40,889 nucleotides of DNA from Candidatus Kuenenia stuttgartensis (GCA_945861865.1 CAMAWN010000032.1:1-40889); one strand, 5' to 3'; shown: positions 25,722 to 34,213, counted from the first letter of the stretch. Notes: generated by a model not told the origin, from the letters alone. A program made the numbers and translations.

Positions 25722-27343
25722 TTCTTGTCTTCTCCGAAACAAAACAACGACTCTCGGCCGCGCACGAACAGCCGGCCGTCGGCGATTGCCGGGGTCGCGA
25801 CGCAGGATTCGCCGACGTCGTTCGTGGCGAGGATGTTCAGCTTCGGGCCTTGCTCCAGGACGACGATGAAACCGTTCTCGCCAGTGACAAAAATCTTGCC
25901 GTCCCCCGCGACGGGCGAGGCGTAGTAGTCGCCGATGTTACGGATGCGGTTGAGTTCCCAGTGGCTCTTGCCGGTGGCCGCGTCGAAAGAGCTTGAGAGG
26001 CCCCCCTTCTTGACGATGAAGAGTTGCTCGCCGACGACGACCGGGGAGACGATGTTTGACGGTGACTTGTTGCTGATGTTCCACAAGACGTGCGTCTTGG
26101 TCACATCGCCGCGACCTCCGCCGCGCACAGCTTGGATCGTGTTGCCGCCTCCCGCTTGGTTCTTGGACGATTGAAACGCGGTGTCGAGTTCACCATCGGT
26201 GATGACGCCGTCAGCGTTCTTGTCGGACGTATCGAAGCGTGAGGCGAACTCTTTCGGAATCTCCGCCTTGGCCAGCTTGCCGTCCTGATTCGTGTCGAGC
26301 CATTCGAGCAGCGCGAACTTCAACGTCCGCTTCTCGTCGCCGTAACTCTGAGACGAGAGATAGATGATCCCGTCACGCACGACCGGCGAGGCCATCATCG
26401 TGCGGAGCGTTGAGTTGCTGCTCCAGCGTTCGGCTCCCGTCGCCGGGTCGTAGCCTTTGAGGAACCCGCTGCCGGAGACGACGACATCCGTTTGGCCGTT
26501 CGCTTCGCAGATGACCGGCACCGCGTAGCCCCCCAGCATGTCCGACCGATCGGCAGTCCATTTGATCGCGCCAGACTTCGCATCGACCGCGAACAGCACG
26601 GGAGACAGATCGTCATCCTGATTGAAGAAGACCGTGCCGTCATGCACGATCGGCGATGAGGCGGCTCCCCAGTCCATCAAATAGCTGGGACTTGGCAGCG
26701 AGCGTTTCCACTTCTCGTCGCCGTTCATCGCATCGAGTGCGATGAGACCAAGCGTGCTGCAATAAACGTAAACCCGCTGGCCGTCGCTGGTGGGAGTGCT
26801 CGACGCATGGCTATTCGGCGGCGTGATGCGCGGCAGCTTGCCGGTCTCGAAATCGCGTTGCCACAGTTTCTTTCCGGTTGCGGCCTCGAAGGCGAAGACG
26901 GAGAAGGTCCGCTCCGCGGTCATCGCAGTCACGAAAACCTTTCCGCCGACAACGATCGGACAGCCGACCCCGTCACCCAGCTTCACGGACCAGCGCAGGT
27001 TTTTCTCCAGCGAGAACTCGATCGGCAGCGGTTTCTTCGACACTGACACGCCGCTGGCGTTGATCCCGCGAAACTGCGGCCAGTCTTCGGATCGAACTTG
27101 AGCGGCGAAGAGAATCGTGAATCCAATCGCGACAAGCGTTGCAATGCCCGGTCCCCTCTCCCCTTGGGAGAGGGCTGGGGTGAGGGAAGCCATCCACGAT
27201 CGCCATCGTTCACGAGACTTCGCTGCGAAGCCGCACGTCGGTGTGCGATCGGACTTCAAACGCAGATCGTCCCTCACTCGGCCTTCGGCCACCCTCTCCC
27301 GAGGGGAGAGGGGACGCTGTTGAACCTCGAAATGGCTCTTCAT
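25718..27343 (-). CDS. PQQ-type beta-propeller protein with embedded EF-hands
   Basis: The product is 541 residues from the ATG at 27343, which has GAGGTG upstream and lies 13 bp after the amidohydrolase stop. Propeller blades carry the repeated pattern of xVFAFEAATGKKLWQ, LIALDAMNGDEKWKR, LFAVDAKSGAIKWTA and GYDPATGAERWSS, beginning with the WPQFRG block common in planctomycetes. Two EF-hand loops (DTNQDGKLAKAE and DKNADGVITDGE) interrupt the propeller near residues 335-370, so calcium binding is likely. No catalytic dehydrogenase motif is visible. The N-terminus is odd: about 58 repeat-derived residues separate the start from the hydrophobic signal core (LVAIGFTILFAAQ, about 70-82). The stop overlaps the next gene by 4 bp. 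Confidence 0.88.
   Translation of the reverse strand: MKSHFEVQQRPLSPRERVAEGRVRDDLRLKSDRTPTCGFAAKSRERWRSWMASLTPALSQGERGPGIATLVAIGFTILFAAQVRSEDWPQFRGINASGVSVSKKPLPIEFSLEKNLRWSVKLGDGVGCPIVVGGKVFVTAMTAERTFSVFAFEAATGKKLWQRDFETGKLPRITPPNSHASSTPTSDGQRVYVYCSTLGLIALDAMNGDEKWKRSLPSPSYLMDWGAASSPIVHDGTVFFNQDDDLSPVLFAVDAKSGAIKWTADRSDMLGGYAVPVICEANGQTDVVVSGSGFLKGYDPATGAERWSSNSTLRTMMASPVVRDGIIYLSSQSYGDEKRTLKFALLEWLDTNQDGKLAKAEIPKEFASRFDTSDKNADGVITDGELDTAFQSSKNQAGGGNTIQAVRGGGRGDVTKTHVLWNISNKSPSNIVSPVVVGEQLFIVKKGGLSSSFDAATGKSHWELNRIRNIGDYYASPVAGDGKIFVTGENGFIVVLEQGPKLNILATNDVGESCVATPAIADGRLFVRGRESLFCFGEDKK
27152..27313. repeat. Inverted pair of GGGAGAGGG palindromes in the PQQ gene's 5' end
   Basis: Copy A (27152-27187) and copy B (27271-27313) belong to one family, in opposite orientation, 83 bp apart. 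B reads CCCTCACTCGGCCTTCGGCC then ACCCTCTCCCGAGGGGAGAG. The element is translated in frame as PLSPRERVAEGRVR ... SLTPALSQGERG. Copy B and the copy at 38539-38581 agree at 40 of 43 positions by my count. As an inverted pair it resembles a miniature mobile element. Confidence 0.8.
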
Positions 27344-27356
27344 CACACACCTCGTT

Positions 27357-28343
27357 TCAGTGGAGTCCAAACAGCTTCGCACCGTTACCGATGAAGACGT
27401 CCTCGACTTGCTCGTCGCTCAGCCCGCAACCGAGGGCGGCAATCTTGAGTGTCCGCAACGACTCGATGCCGACGAGCGTGAACTGCACGTTGGCGTAGGC
27501 CGCATCGAGCTTCGTGTTGTCCGGCGTGAGCCATAAGAAATTGTCACCCAGCCCGACACAACGGCCGCGGATGTGCGAAACCGGAAAGTCCGAGCCGTAC
27601 ATCAACTGGCGGTGCCCCATGACTCGGATGATGGCCTCGTAGGCTCCGCTGTCGGTCACGGCGGACGAGTCGAACCAGACGTTGTTCAAGCCGCGCAGCG
27701 ATTCGATGCCGAGCACCGTGTGATGCGGATTGAAGCCTCGAGCGGCATGAGCCAGGATCATCCGGGCGTTCGGATACTTCGTCGCGTACCGTCGCAGCAC
27801 TTCCTGGTTCGACGGATCAGCGAGCGCGGAGGATCGCACAATGTGCAGCGTGATCGACAGGCCCAACTCGTGTGCGACGCGCACCTGCTCTTCCGGCAGA
27901 AAGCTCGGAATGTGCGCGTCGAAGGTCGGCTTCTCGGTGGCAAACACATGATACGGTTTGAGGCCCACAAAGCCGTCGCGCTGTACCGTCTCGCGAATGA
28001 ACTCGGGGTCCATCGCGGGATGGATCAGCATCTGGCCGAGCGCGCCGGGATGCTTGGCTTCGCGAGCCAGAAAATCGTTCGCGACCTTGAAGTCCACGGT
28101 CGGCGTCGGAAATCCAAAGGCCAAACCAGTGACTTCGCGATCGGGCATGATCTCCGCAATCCGTTTTTGGAATTCCGCCCAGCCGACGCTGCTTGGCCCC
28201 TTCGCGCATAACCCCGGTGCCGGGCCGTTGAAGTGACTCAACTCGTACAAATGCAGATGCGAGTCGAACACGCGCGGCGGCACGAACGACGCCAGCTCAC
28301 GTTCCCAAATTTCGCGGTCCCGGTCGAGAAGTTGCCAATCCAT
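27357..28343 (-). CDS. Amidohydrolase-family (amidohydrolase 2) protein
   Basis: The product is 328 residues, with GGAAGGA about 8 nt before the ATG. Motifs of the amidohydrolase-2 barrel are visible: FDSHLHLYE (HxH metal site), GFVGLKPYHVF, LSITLHIVRS, MILAHAARGFNP and YGSDFPVSHIRG with the metal-binding aspartate. Such proteins include decarboxylases and lactonases acting on aromatic or sugar acids; the substrate is unknown. No signal peptide, so cytoplasmic. It sits 16 bp after the PhyH gene and 13 bp before the PQQ gene in the same operon. Confidence 0.9.
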   Translation of the reverse strand: MDWQLLDRDREIWERELASFVPPRVFDSHLHLYELSHFNGPAPGLCAKGPSSVGWAEFQKRIAEIMPDREVTGLAFGFPTPTVDFKVANDFLAREAKHPGALGQMLIHPAMDPEFIRETVQRDGFVGLKPYHVFATEKPTFDAHIPSFLPEEQVRVAHELGLSITLHIVRSSALADPSNQEVLRRYATKYPNARMILAHAARGFNPHHTVLGIESLRGLNNVWFDSSAVTDSGAYEAIIRVMGHRQLMYGSDFPVSHIRGRCVGLGDNFLWLTPDNTKLDAAYANVQFTLVGIESLRTLKIAALGCGLSDEQVEDVFIGNGAKLFGLH

Positions 28344-28359
28344 CGGATGTCCTTCCAGG

Positions 28360-29103
28360 TTACGTCTTCAGTCCCATTTGCTGATGCTGTTCTTTGACGG
28401 CGGTCATGTAACGAGTGAACGCGACTTCGTCCCGGCGGCAACTGACGCCCTTGAGGACCATCGCGAACGCTCGGCGGTTGCGAATCGGCGAGCGGTTCGC
28501 GTCGGCTCGGTGAATCGTGTTGCCGTGATGGGCAACGACGTCGCCGGGAGCCAGATGGATGCGGACCTCTGCCGCGCGGTCGGCGTCGCCGTAGTCGGTG
28601 ATTCCCTGTGAAAAGCCCAGCACGTTCGAGCGGTTGTGCGACCGGATCGGCGGAAAATGCGAGCCGCGAACGTACCGCAGGCAGCCGTTCTCGTCATCGA
28701 CGTCGTCGAGCGCCATCCAGATCGTGACGACGTTGGGCGGCGCGAGGCAGAAGTAATAATTGTCTTGATGCGGCGGCGTGATGTGATTCGTTCCCGGCGG
28801 CTTGTTGAACCATTCGGGGGTCTCACACGCGACCGATTCACCGACGAGCGTCTCGGCCAGCGCCAGCCATTTCGGTTGCCACACATAATCCCGGAAGAAC
28901 ACATCCCCCTGCATGTGCTGCATCTGCTTGAGCGTTTCCGGGCGTGACTTGTCGTCGAAGAACGCGTCCGCATCCGCTAGCGTCGGCACGACCTCGCGGA
29001 TGTAGCGGTCGAGCTCCCGCCGCAGTTCGGCGAACTCATCGGAGGACAACAATTGGCGGACGATGACAAATCCGTCTCGGTCGTAGTCGGATTTCGTGGA
29101 CAT
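28360..29103 (-). CDS. Phytanoyl-CoA dioxygenase (PhyH) family oxygenase
   Basis: The product is 247 residues with GAGG 8 nt before the ATG. The Fe(II)/2-oxoglutarate facial triad is visible: HxD in TPPHQDNYYF (about 115) and the distal His in AHHGNTIHRADANRSPIRNRRA (GNTIH about 198), with the following Arg for 2-oxoglutarate. GFVIVRQLLSSDEF at the N-terminus and DENGCLRYVRGSH in the middle are typical. The enzyme should hydroxylate a small organic acid or amine; the substrate is not decidable. It follows the symporter gene across a 127-bp gap containing a nested inverted repeat and precedes the amidohydrolase by 16 bp. Confidence 0.92.
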   Translation of the reverse strand: MSTKSDYDRDGFVIVRQLLSSDEFAELRRELDRYIREVVPTLADADAFFDDKSRPETLKQMQHMQGDVFFRDYVWQPKWLALAETLVGESVACETPEWFNKPPGTNHITPPHQDNYYFCLAPPNVVTIWMALDDVDDENGCLRYVRGSHFPPIRSHNRSNVLGFSQGITDYGDADRAAEVRIHLAPGDVVAHHGNTIHRADANRSPIRNRRAFAMVLKGVSCRRDEVAFTRYMTAVKEQHQQMGLKT

Positions 29104-29148
29104 TGCGAAAACCTCGAAGTGGAGTCGTTGTTCGGCCGACAGCCGTAA

Positions 29149-29227
29149 GCCGATTGCCGACCACCATTATGCCGTTTTTGCTGCCTGCGAAAAACGGTAC
29201 TGCGGTTGTCGACGATCGGCAATCGGC
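29149..29227. repeat. Nested inverted repeat (79 bp) between symporter and PhyH genes
   Basis: Outer arms GCCGATTGCCGA (29149-29160) and TCGGCAATCGGC (29216-29227) match perfectly. An inner stem CCGTTTTT with AAAAACGG (about 29172-29196) sits between them. The structure ends just past the symporter stop codon and could stabilise or separate the two messages, or be another small dispersed element. Confidence 0.7.
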
Positions 29228-29230
29228 CGG

Positions 29231-30820
29231 TCAGGGTGAGGGGTCTTTGCGAACGATCTCCCGCCAGGTGAATTTGAGTCCGGAATGATCGCCGCCGCGT
29301 TCCACGATCCAACTGAGCGCGCGCGCGATGGCAAGCGTCGTGAGACAGGGGTACGCAATCGCCAGCAGAAACGAAGGTGAGTTTTCTTTCGTGACCCCAA
29401 AGATTTCCGGCCACCAACTCCAGACGATAGACACACCGAACCCGCAGAGCACCGCCGGGATCGCCGATCTGGCCGTACAGCGCGGGAAGAACATGCCGAT
29501 GATGAACAACGACGACAGCGGGCCGACAAACATGTTGAAGAACTTGGGCATCATGCCGACGATCGTTTCACCGATCGCCTGCACGCGGTTCGCCACGAAA
29601 TACGCATTCGCCGTGACCAGGATCGTGATGACGATGCTCAGCACGCGCGCGAACATCAGGTCGCTCATGATCCGCGGCCGGCCGCGACGCAGCCGAGGCA
29701 CAATATCATTTGCCGCAACTGCCGTGATCGCGTTGACGCCCGATTCGAGCGTCTGAATCGCGTCGCACAGGAATGCCGAGATGATCAGCCCCGCGAAGCC
29801 CGCCGGAAGCTGGTTGCCCAAGAAGTGCGGGAAGAGCTTGTCGGCTCCTTTGACCGCCGTCAGTCCATCGGGAACCTGGTCGGCGTGCTTCAAGTAGTAC
29901 GCCAGCAGAGCCAAGCCGCACAGCGACAGCAGCGAGGCCATCGTCAGATCAACCAGGAAGTTGACGAAGTAGCTCTTCCGAGCGTTCTTCAACGACGACA
30001 CCGAGAAGTACCGTTGCAGCACGACTTGGTCCGAGCCGTGTGTGCAGATATTCCAGAAGAAGTGATTGATCATCGCGAACACGATTGTCGTGCGGACCGT
30101 GATGTCCCAGCTAAACACCGGCGGCAGGTTGTTCCGCCCGCTCGTGTGGGAGGCGGTCTTCCACCAATCGATCGGGCCGGTCCCGTCAACGGCAGCGACA
30201 TAGCCAATCGCCAACAGCACGCCGGCCAGCAGCAGCAGGCACTGTAAAACGTCGGTCCAAATCATTGCCTGAATGCCGCCGACGGCCGTGTAGATCGCGG
30301 CAATGATTCCCACGAGTCCGATCCACCAATAGATGTCCTCCCCCGGCAGCCAGAGCAGGTCCGGGCCTTTGACTCGGTCGAGTGCCATCGACGCGGCGAA
30401 GATCACCATGCTCATCCAACCCAGCCGCAGCAGCACGAACAGCGACGCCCCGATCAATCGCACCGGATAGTTGAATCGCAGTTCGAGGTACTCGTAGGCG
30501 CTCGTCAGCTTCAGCCGCATGAAAAACGGAATCCACAGCAGCATGATCACGGCCATGCTGAGCGGAGCCGCAAGAATCCCCATGAAGACTCCCATGCCGT
30601 TCTTGATCATCTCGCCTGGCATGCCCAGGTACGACAACGTCGAGAACAGTGTCGCGAGGATGCTCAGCCCGACCGCGAACCACGGCATCCGGCGACCACC
30701 GACGAAAAAATCATCGACGTCCTTTTGCTTGCTGCCGAACCACAGCGCAATGCCGAACGTCAGCAAGAAGTAAAACGCGATCGCGGCGAAGTCAGGCCAT
30801 TCGAGGCCGGAGTCGAGCAT
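29231..30820 (-). CDS. Sodium:solute symporter (SSS family)
   Basis: The product is 529 residues from the ATG at 30820 (MLDSGLEWPDFAAIAFYFLL); the frame runs upstream to 31510 but overlaps the aminotransferase gene there and is not coding. About 13 hydrophobic segments are visible. SSS signatures include DFFVGGRRMPWFAVGLSILA, TLSYLGMPGEM, YTAVGGIQAMIWTDVLQCLL and a final RARALSW-type tail. The family imports sugars, sialic acid, amino acids or carboxylates with Na+. With an NAL-like aldolase and a glycosidase-like protein in the operon, a sugar acid or amino-sugar substrate is a reasonable guess. It starts 50 bp after the class III aminotransferase. Confidence 0.93.
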   Translation of the reverse strand: MLDSGLEWPDFAAIAFYFLLTFGIALWFGSKQKDVDDFFVGGRRMPWFAVGLSILATLFSTLSYLGMPGEMIKNGMGVFMGILAAPLSMAVIMLLWIPFFMRLKLTSAYEYLELRFNYPVRLIGASLFVLLRLGWMSMVIFAASMALDRVKGPDLLWLPGEDIYWWIGLVGIIAAIYTAVGGIQAMIWTDVLQCLLLLAGVLLAIGYVAAVDGTGPIDWWKTASHTSGRNNLPPVFSWDITVRTTIVFAMINHFFWNICTHGSDQVVLQRYFSVSSLKNARKSYFVNFLVDLTMASLLSLCGLALLAYYLKHADQVPDGLTAVKGADKLFPHFLGNQLPAGFAGLIISAFLCDAIQTLESGVNAITAVAANDIVPRLRRGRPRIMSDLMFARVLSIVITILVTANAYFVANRVQAIGETIVGMMPKFFNMFVGPLSSLFIIGMFFPRCTARSAIPAVLCGFGVSIVWSWWPEIFGVTKENSPSFLLAIAYPCLTTLAIARALSWIVERGGDHSGLKFTWREIVRKDPSP

Positions 30821-30870
30821 GAGGATGGTCTTTCTTTCGTGGGCGAGCCTCTCCACGGCTCCCCTACAAG

Positions 30871-32196
30871 CTATCGCACCAATCTCCGAAACGCATCTTG
30901 CTGGCGGGGGCATTCGAGGAACGTCTCCGCGTTGTCGCTGTCGATTGCTCGGCGGATGATCGCGAAAACTTCGCGAGCCGCAGCTGCTGTCTGTTCTAAC
31001 TCCGCCGAGCCTTGGGCCGCGTTGAGGTAGAAGCTCGCGTAGCCGTGACAACCGCGTTTCGCCATTTCTTGGATGAACAGCGTCGCCAAAATCGGCTTCT
31101 GATCCGATGTAGCCGACGTGAACTCCAAATGCGGATGCACGGCCAAGCCGGAGCATTTCACGTCGAGACCGGTCTCTTGCGCGACGGCATCCAGCCGCTT
31201 CTGTAACTCGCGGCCGAACGACCACAACGACTCCGATACGTTTCGGCGTCGCAGTTCGCGGATCGTCGTCAACGACGCGACCATGCCGATCGGATCGGAC
31301 CAGTAGGTACTGGAAATGAACATCCTCGCGGCTGGCTCCATCACGCTGCGCCGACCGACCACCGCTCCCATCGGATAGCCGTTGGACATCGACTTCGCGA
31401 ACACCGCCATGTCCGGCGTCACGCCGACGAAACCCTGGGCCGCCTGCATCCCGAATCGAAATCCAGACGAGACCTCGTCGAAGATCAGCACGACACCACG
31501 CTCGTCGCACAGCTTGCGAACGCCGGCGAGATATCCGTCGGCCGGCCGTTCCGAACGGAGCGGTTCCATGATGATCGCCGCGACTTCGCCTCTGTGATCG
31601 TCGAGCAACTGTCCCAACGCCGCGAGATCGCCAAACGGAAACGGCAGCGCCGTTCCAGCCAAAGCCTTCGGCACACCGATCGGTTCGATGCCGGGAAACA
31701 GATGCGAATTCAAGCTCTCTTCGGCCACGAGATTTGCCGCCAAGTACCAGTCATGCCAGCCGTGATAGCCGCAGAACAGCACCTTGTCCCGCCCGGTCGC
31801 GCCACGAGCGATCCGCACCGCAATCGCGCATGCCTCGCCGCCACACTTGGCGTAACGGACCATCTCGGCACACGGAATCGTGCGACACAGTTCCTCGGCC
31901 AGTTCGAGTTCCACCGCACTACTGATCGAAGTCGCGACCCCTTTGCCGATCTGTTCTCGAACCGCGTCATCCACGATCGGATCGCAGTAGCCGAGAATAA
32001 TCGCACCGATGCCGCTGACCCAATCGATGTACTCGTTCCCATCGACATCCCAAATCCGTGCGCCCTTGGCTCGCGCGGCGTACACCGGCGAGACGCCGTT
32101 CGCATATTTCGTTGGTCGCCGGCTGAGCAACTGCGTGCCGCCGGGAATGAGTTCGTTGGCTCGCCGATAGAGGTCGTAGGATTTTGTGGTGACCAT
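30871..32196 (-). CDS. Class III aminotransferase (glutamate-1-semialdehyde aminomutase-like)
   Basis: The product is 441 residues from the ATG at 32196 (MVTTKSYDLYRRANELIPGG); the frame runs to 32241 without better support. PLP-binding features: KCGGEACAIAVRIARGATGR, YHGWHDWYLAANL, LIFDEVSSGFRFG with the conserved Asp, and the Schiff-base Lys in FAKSMSNGYPMGAVVG. The overall pattern is closest to GSA aminomutase-like catabolic enzymes. I do not call hemL: it sits in a catabolic operon with a transporter and lacks any tetrapyrrole neighbour. It lies 70 bp after the SDR gene. Confidence 0.9.
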   Translation of the reverse strand: MVTTKSYDLYRRANELIPGGTQLLSRRPTKYANGVSPVYAARAKGARIWDVDGNEYIDWVSGIGAIILGYCDPIVDDAVREQIGKGVATSISSAVELELAEELCRTIPCAEMVRYAKCGGEACAIAVRIARGATGRDKVLFCGYHGWHDWYLAANLVAEESLNSHLFPGIEPIGVPKALAGTALPFPFGDLAALGQLLDDHRGEVAAIIMEPLRSERPADGYLAGVRKLCDERGVVLIFDEVSSGFRFGMQAAQGFVGVTPDMAVFAKSMSNGYPMGAVVGRRSVMEPAARMFISSTYWSDPIGMVASLTTIRELRRRNVSESLWSFGRELQKRLDAVAQETGLDVKCSGLAVHPHLEFTSATSDQKPILATLFIQEMAKRGCHGYASFYLNAAQGSAELEQTAAAAREVFAIIRRAIDSDNAETFLECPRQQDAFRRLVR

Positions 32197-32250
32197 GAAA
32201 TAACCGAATTCTTCAAAGGCGGAAGCGACCAAAGGAATCAAAAAAACTTC

Positions 32251-32277
32251 GGTCCTTTTCGTCCGTTCAGTCCTTTT
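32251..32277. repeat. Short GTCCTTTT-type repeat overlapping the SDR stop codon
   Basis: Three successive 9-10 nt units (GGTCCTTTTC, GTCCGTTCA, GTCCTTTTG) cross the end of the SDR gene; the TGA stop at 32267-32269 lies in the middle unit. On the minus strand it reads AAAGGACTGAACGGACGAAA. I recall similar AAAGGAC arrays between planctomycete genes. The last codons of the SDR gene are therefore repeat-derived. Confidence 0.5.
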
Positions 32278-33061
32278 GAGAAGCCCTCATCGAAGGACTT
32301 GAAATCGAATCACGCAAACAGAACCCGCCGTCTACGACCAGCGATGTGCCCGTGATGTAGTCCGCGTCGTCCGAACACAAGAACGTCGCCGCTCGGCCGA
32401 TGTCTTCTGGCTGGCCGATCCGACCCCACGGCAGTTTGGCTCCTTCTTCGGCGAGCATCGCGTCGCCGAAGGTTTCGTGCTCACCAGGCGTGTCGATCCA
32501 GCCCGGTTCGATGACGTTGACGTTGATGCGGTGCTTGATCAGTTCGGCGGCGATCGTGAAGGCCATGTGGTTCAGGCCACTCTTCGCCGCGTTGTACGCG
32601 ACCGCTCGAGCATACGGCCGCCGCGAATGGACGCTCGAAATGAAAAGTATCTTGCCGCCGCCGCCACGCTCGACCATGTGTCGAGCGACGAATTGGCTCA
32701 TGTGGAACCCGGCGGTCAGCGTTCCTCGGATCGTCTTGTCGAATATCTCCGGGTCGTAATCGAGGAAGTCACCGCGCCGTGAGAATGCCGGATTGCTGAC
32801 GAGAATGTCGATTCGGCCGAACACGGCGATCGCTCGCCTCACGATGTCTTCGCACGAGGATCGCTCGAACGAATCGCCATCCACGAGCACTGCACGTCGG
32901 CCGAGTGATTCGATCTCGGCAATCAGTGAGGCTGTGTTTTCGGACGGCTGCCGATCGTTAATCGCCACGTCTGCACCAGCGCGAGCCAGCTCCAGCGCGC
33001 AGCCGCGACCAATGCCGCGAGCGGCTCCGGTCACGAGGGCAATCCGGCCGACGAGTTTCAT
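32267..33061 (-). CDS. Short-chain dehydrogenase/reductase (SDR)
   Basis: The product is 264 residues from the ATG at 33061, with GGGGA about 6 nt upstream. Classical SDR features: the cofactor loop TGAARGIGRG near residue 12, an aspartate at the end of the second strand (NDR), the NAG-equivalent replaced by SNPAF, and catalytic Ser, Tyr and Lys in SSVHSRRPYARAVAYNAAKSG. The tail ITGTSLVVDGGF is typical. NAD(H) preference is suggested by the acidic ND. It is first in the nine-gene cluster and likely oxidises a hydroxy-acid or sugar-acid intermediate. Confidence 0.94.
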   Translation of the reverse strand: MKLVGRIALVTGAARGIGRGCALELARAGADVAINDRQPSENTASLIAEIESLGRRAVLVDGDSFERSSCEDIVRRAIAVFGRIDILVSNPAFSRRGDFLDYDPEIFDKTIRGTLTAGFHMSQFVARHMVERGGGGKILFISSVHSRRPYARAVAYNAAKSGLNHMAFTIAAELIKHRINVNVIEPGWIDTPGEHETFGDAMLAEEGAKLPWGRIGQPEDIGRAATFLCSDDADYITGTSLVVDGGFCLRDSISSPSMRASQKD

Positions 33062-33418
33062 TGAGTTCCCCAAATTTATCGTCTTTGAAACGTTCGGCTC
33101 GTCTCGCAGAGCGAGGCGGCTACGTTGTAACCATGCTGTCCAGCCGCCGTCGATCGATCAAGGCAACTCGTCTGGAGAGATTGAAGAGATTGCCACCGGC
33201 TGGTTCGTGAAGTTCAGGCAGGATGACATCAACGTAATCCGCATGGCCGCGAAGAGGAATGCTCGACGGTGTTCCGGTTTTTCTCCCTCTCCCTTTGGGA
33301 GAGGGCCAGGGTGAGGGAGTCGATGGTTATTCACCCCCTTATCCGGCATTTTGCCACCTTCTCCCGAAGGGAGAAGGGATGAGTCGGGGTCGTCACGGCA
33401 TGTTCGATAGCCTGAGTT
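33062..33418. other. Intergenic region with repeats upstream of SDR operon
   Basis: These 357 bp separate the metallo-hydrolase stop from the start of the SDR operon and should carry the operon promoter. The hairpin CGTCTCGC-AGA-GCGAGGCG (33100-33118, one mismatch) lies close to the SDR start. An inverted palindrome pair fills 33284-33378. I find no gene and no clear promoter motif. Confidence 0.5.
33284..33378. repeat. Inverted pair of GGGAGAGGG palindromes (intergenic copy)
   Basis: Copy C (33284-33317, TCCCTCTCCCTTTGGGAGAG then GGCCAGGGTGAGGG) and copy D (33335-33378, containing GCCACCTTCTCCCGAAGGGA) face each other across about 17 bp. The arrangement mirrors the pair at 27152-27313 with a shorter spacer. 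Copy D is more diverged. Confidence 0.75.
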
Positions 33419-34213
33419 TCACAACGAAACGCGCAGTCCGTCGTAGGCCAATGCGACCCCGGCCGGCAGTCGCGCATTTGTGGCTTCGTAGTCGAGCCTA
33501 TGCGACACATGCGTGAAGAAGGCTCGACGCGGGCGGACTCGTTCCACGACCTCTAAACTTTGAGCGATGCCGAAGTGCGTCGGATGTGGATTGTCTTGCA
33601 GAGCATCGAGGATCAGCACGTCCAACCCTTCGAGCAGCGGCCAACTTTCCTCCGGGATGTGGCTGACGTCGGTGCAGAACGCGACGTCGTTGATCCGAAA
33701 CCCCAAGACGGGAAGCCGGCCGTGGAGCAGACGGATCGGCTGCACTCGCTGGCCGAGCACGTCGAACGGGTCGAGTCCGATGCGGACGAACTCCAATTTC
33801 GGGATCGCACCGGGATGCAGGTCTTGATGCGGAACCTCGAAGGCGTAGCCGAATGCGGAGCGAAGCTGCCGCTCGACCGGCTCTTCGCAAAACAACGGAA
33901 TCGGCCGAGACAACTTCCAACCGCTGGTCCGCAGATCGTCGAGTCCAAAAATGTGATCGGCATGCGCGTGCGTGAAGATGGCCGCTTCGACCAGTCGCAC
34001 CCGTTCACGCACCAATTGCAGCCGCAGTTCGGGAGGCGTGTCGATGACGAACGTACCACGAGTGGTGTTGATCGCGACTCCGGTGCGCGTACGGTGATTC
34101 TTCGGATTGGACGACGTACAGACCGCGCAATCGCAACCGATCATCGGTACCCCGACACTGGTGCCGGTGCCGAGCAGAATCAATTCGCCGCGAGGATGCT
34201 GTGACTCTGTCAT
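33419..34213 (-). CDS. Metallo-beta-lactamase-fold hydrolase (PhnP-like phosphodiesterase)
   Basis: The product is 264 residues from the ATG at 34213; a GTG at 34231 adds six residues but falls inside a repeat element. The metal site HAHADHIFGLDDLR is complete, later ligands appear in CTDVSHIPEE and FTHVSHRLD, and the extra zinc-site cysteines GCDCAVC (about 28-34) match PhnP. GELILLGTGTSVGVP at the start is typical. PhnP cleaves cyclic ribose phosphates in phosphonate breakdown, but related enzymes act on other phosphodiesters and no phn genes are near. It stands alone between repeats. Confidence 0.9.
   Translation of the reverse strand: MTESQHPRGELILLGTGTSVGVPMIGCDCAVCTSSNPKNHRTRTGVAINTTRGTFVIDTPPELRLQLVRERVRLVEAAIFTHAHADHIFGLDDLRTSGWKLSRPIPLFCEEPVERQLRSAFGYAFEVPHQDLHPGAIPKLEFVRIGLDPFDVLGQRVQPIRLLHGRLPVLGFRINDVAFCTDVSHIPEESWPLLEGLDVLILDALQDNPHPTHFGIAQSLEVVERVRPRRAFFTHVSHRLDYEATNARLPAGVALAYDGLRVSL

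Noticed and set aside
29231..31510. Extended symporter start at 31510
   Set aside because: The extra 230 codons overlap the aminotransferase gene and read as basic, low-complexity translation; the ATG at 30820 begins a typical SSS N-terminus.
30871..32196. Naming the class III aminotransferase hemL
   Set aside because: Family resemblance to glutamate-1-semialdehyde aminomutase is clear, but the catabolic operon context and lack of tetrapyrrole genes argue for a different substrate.
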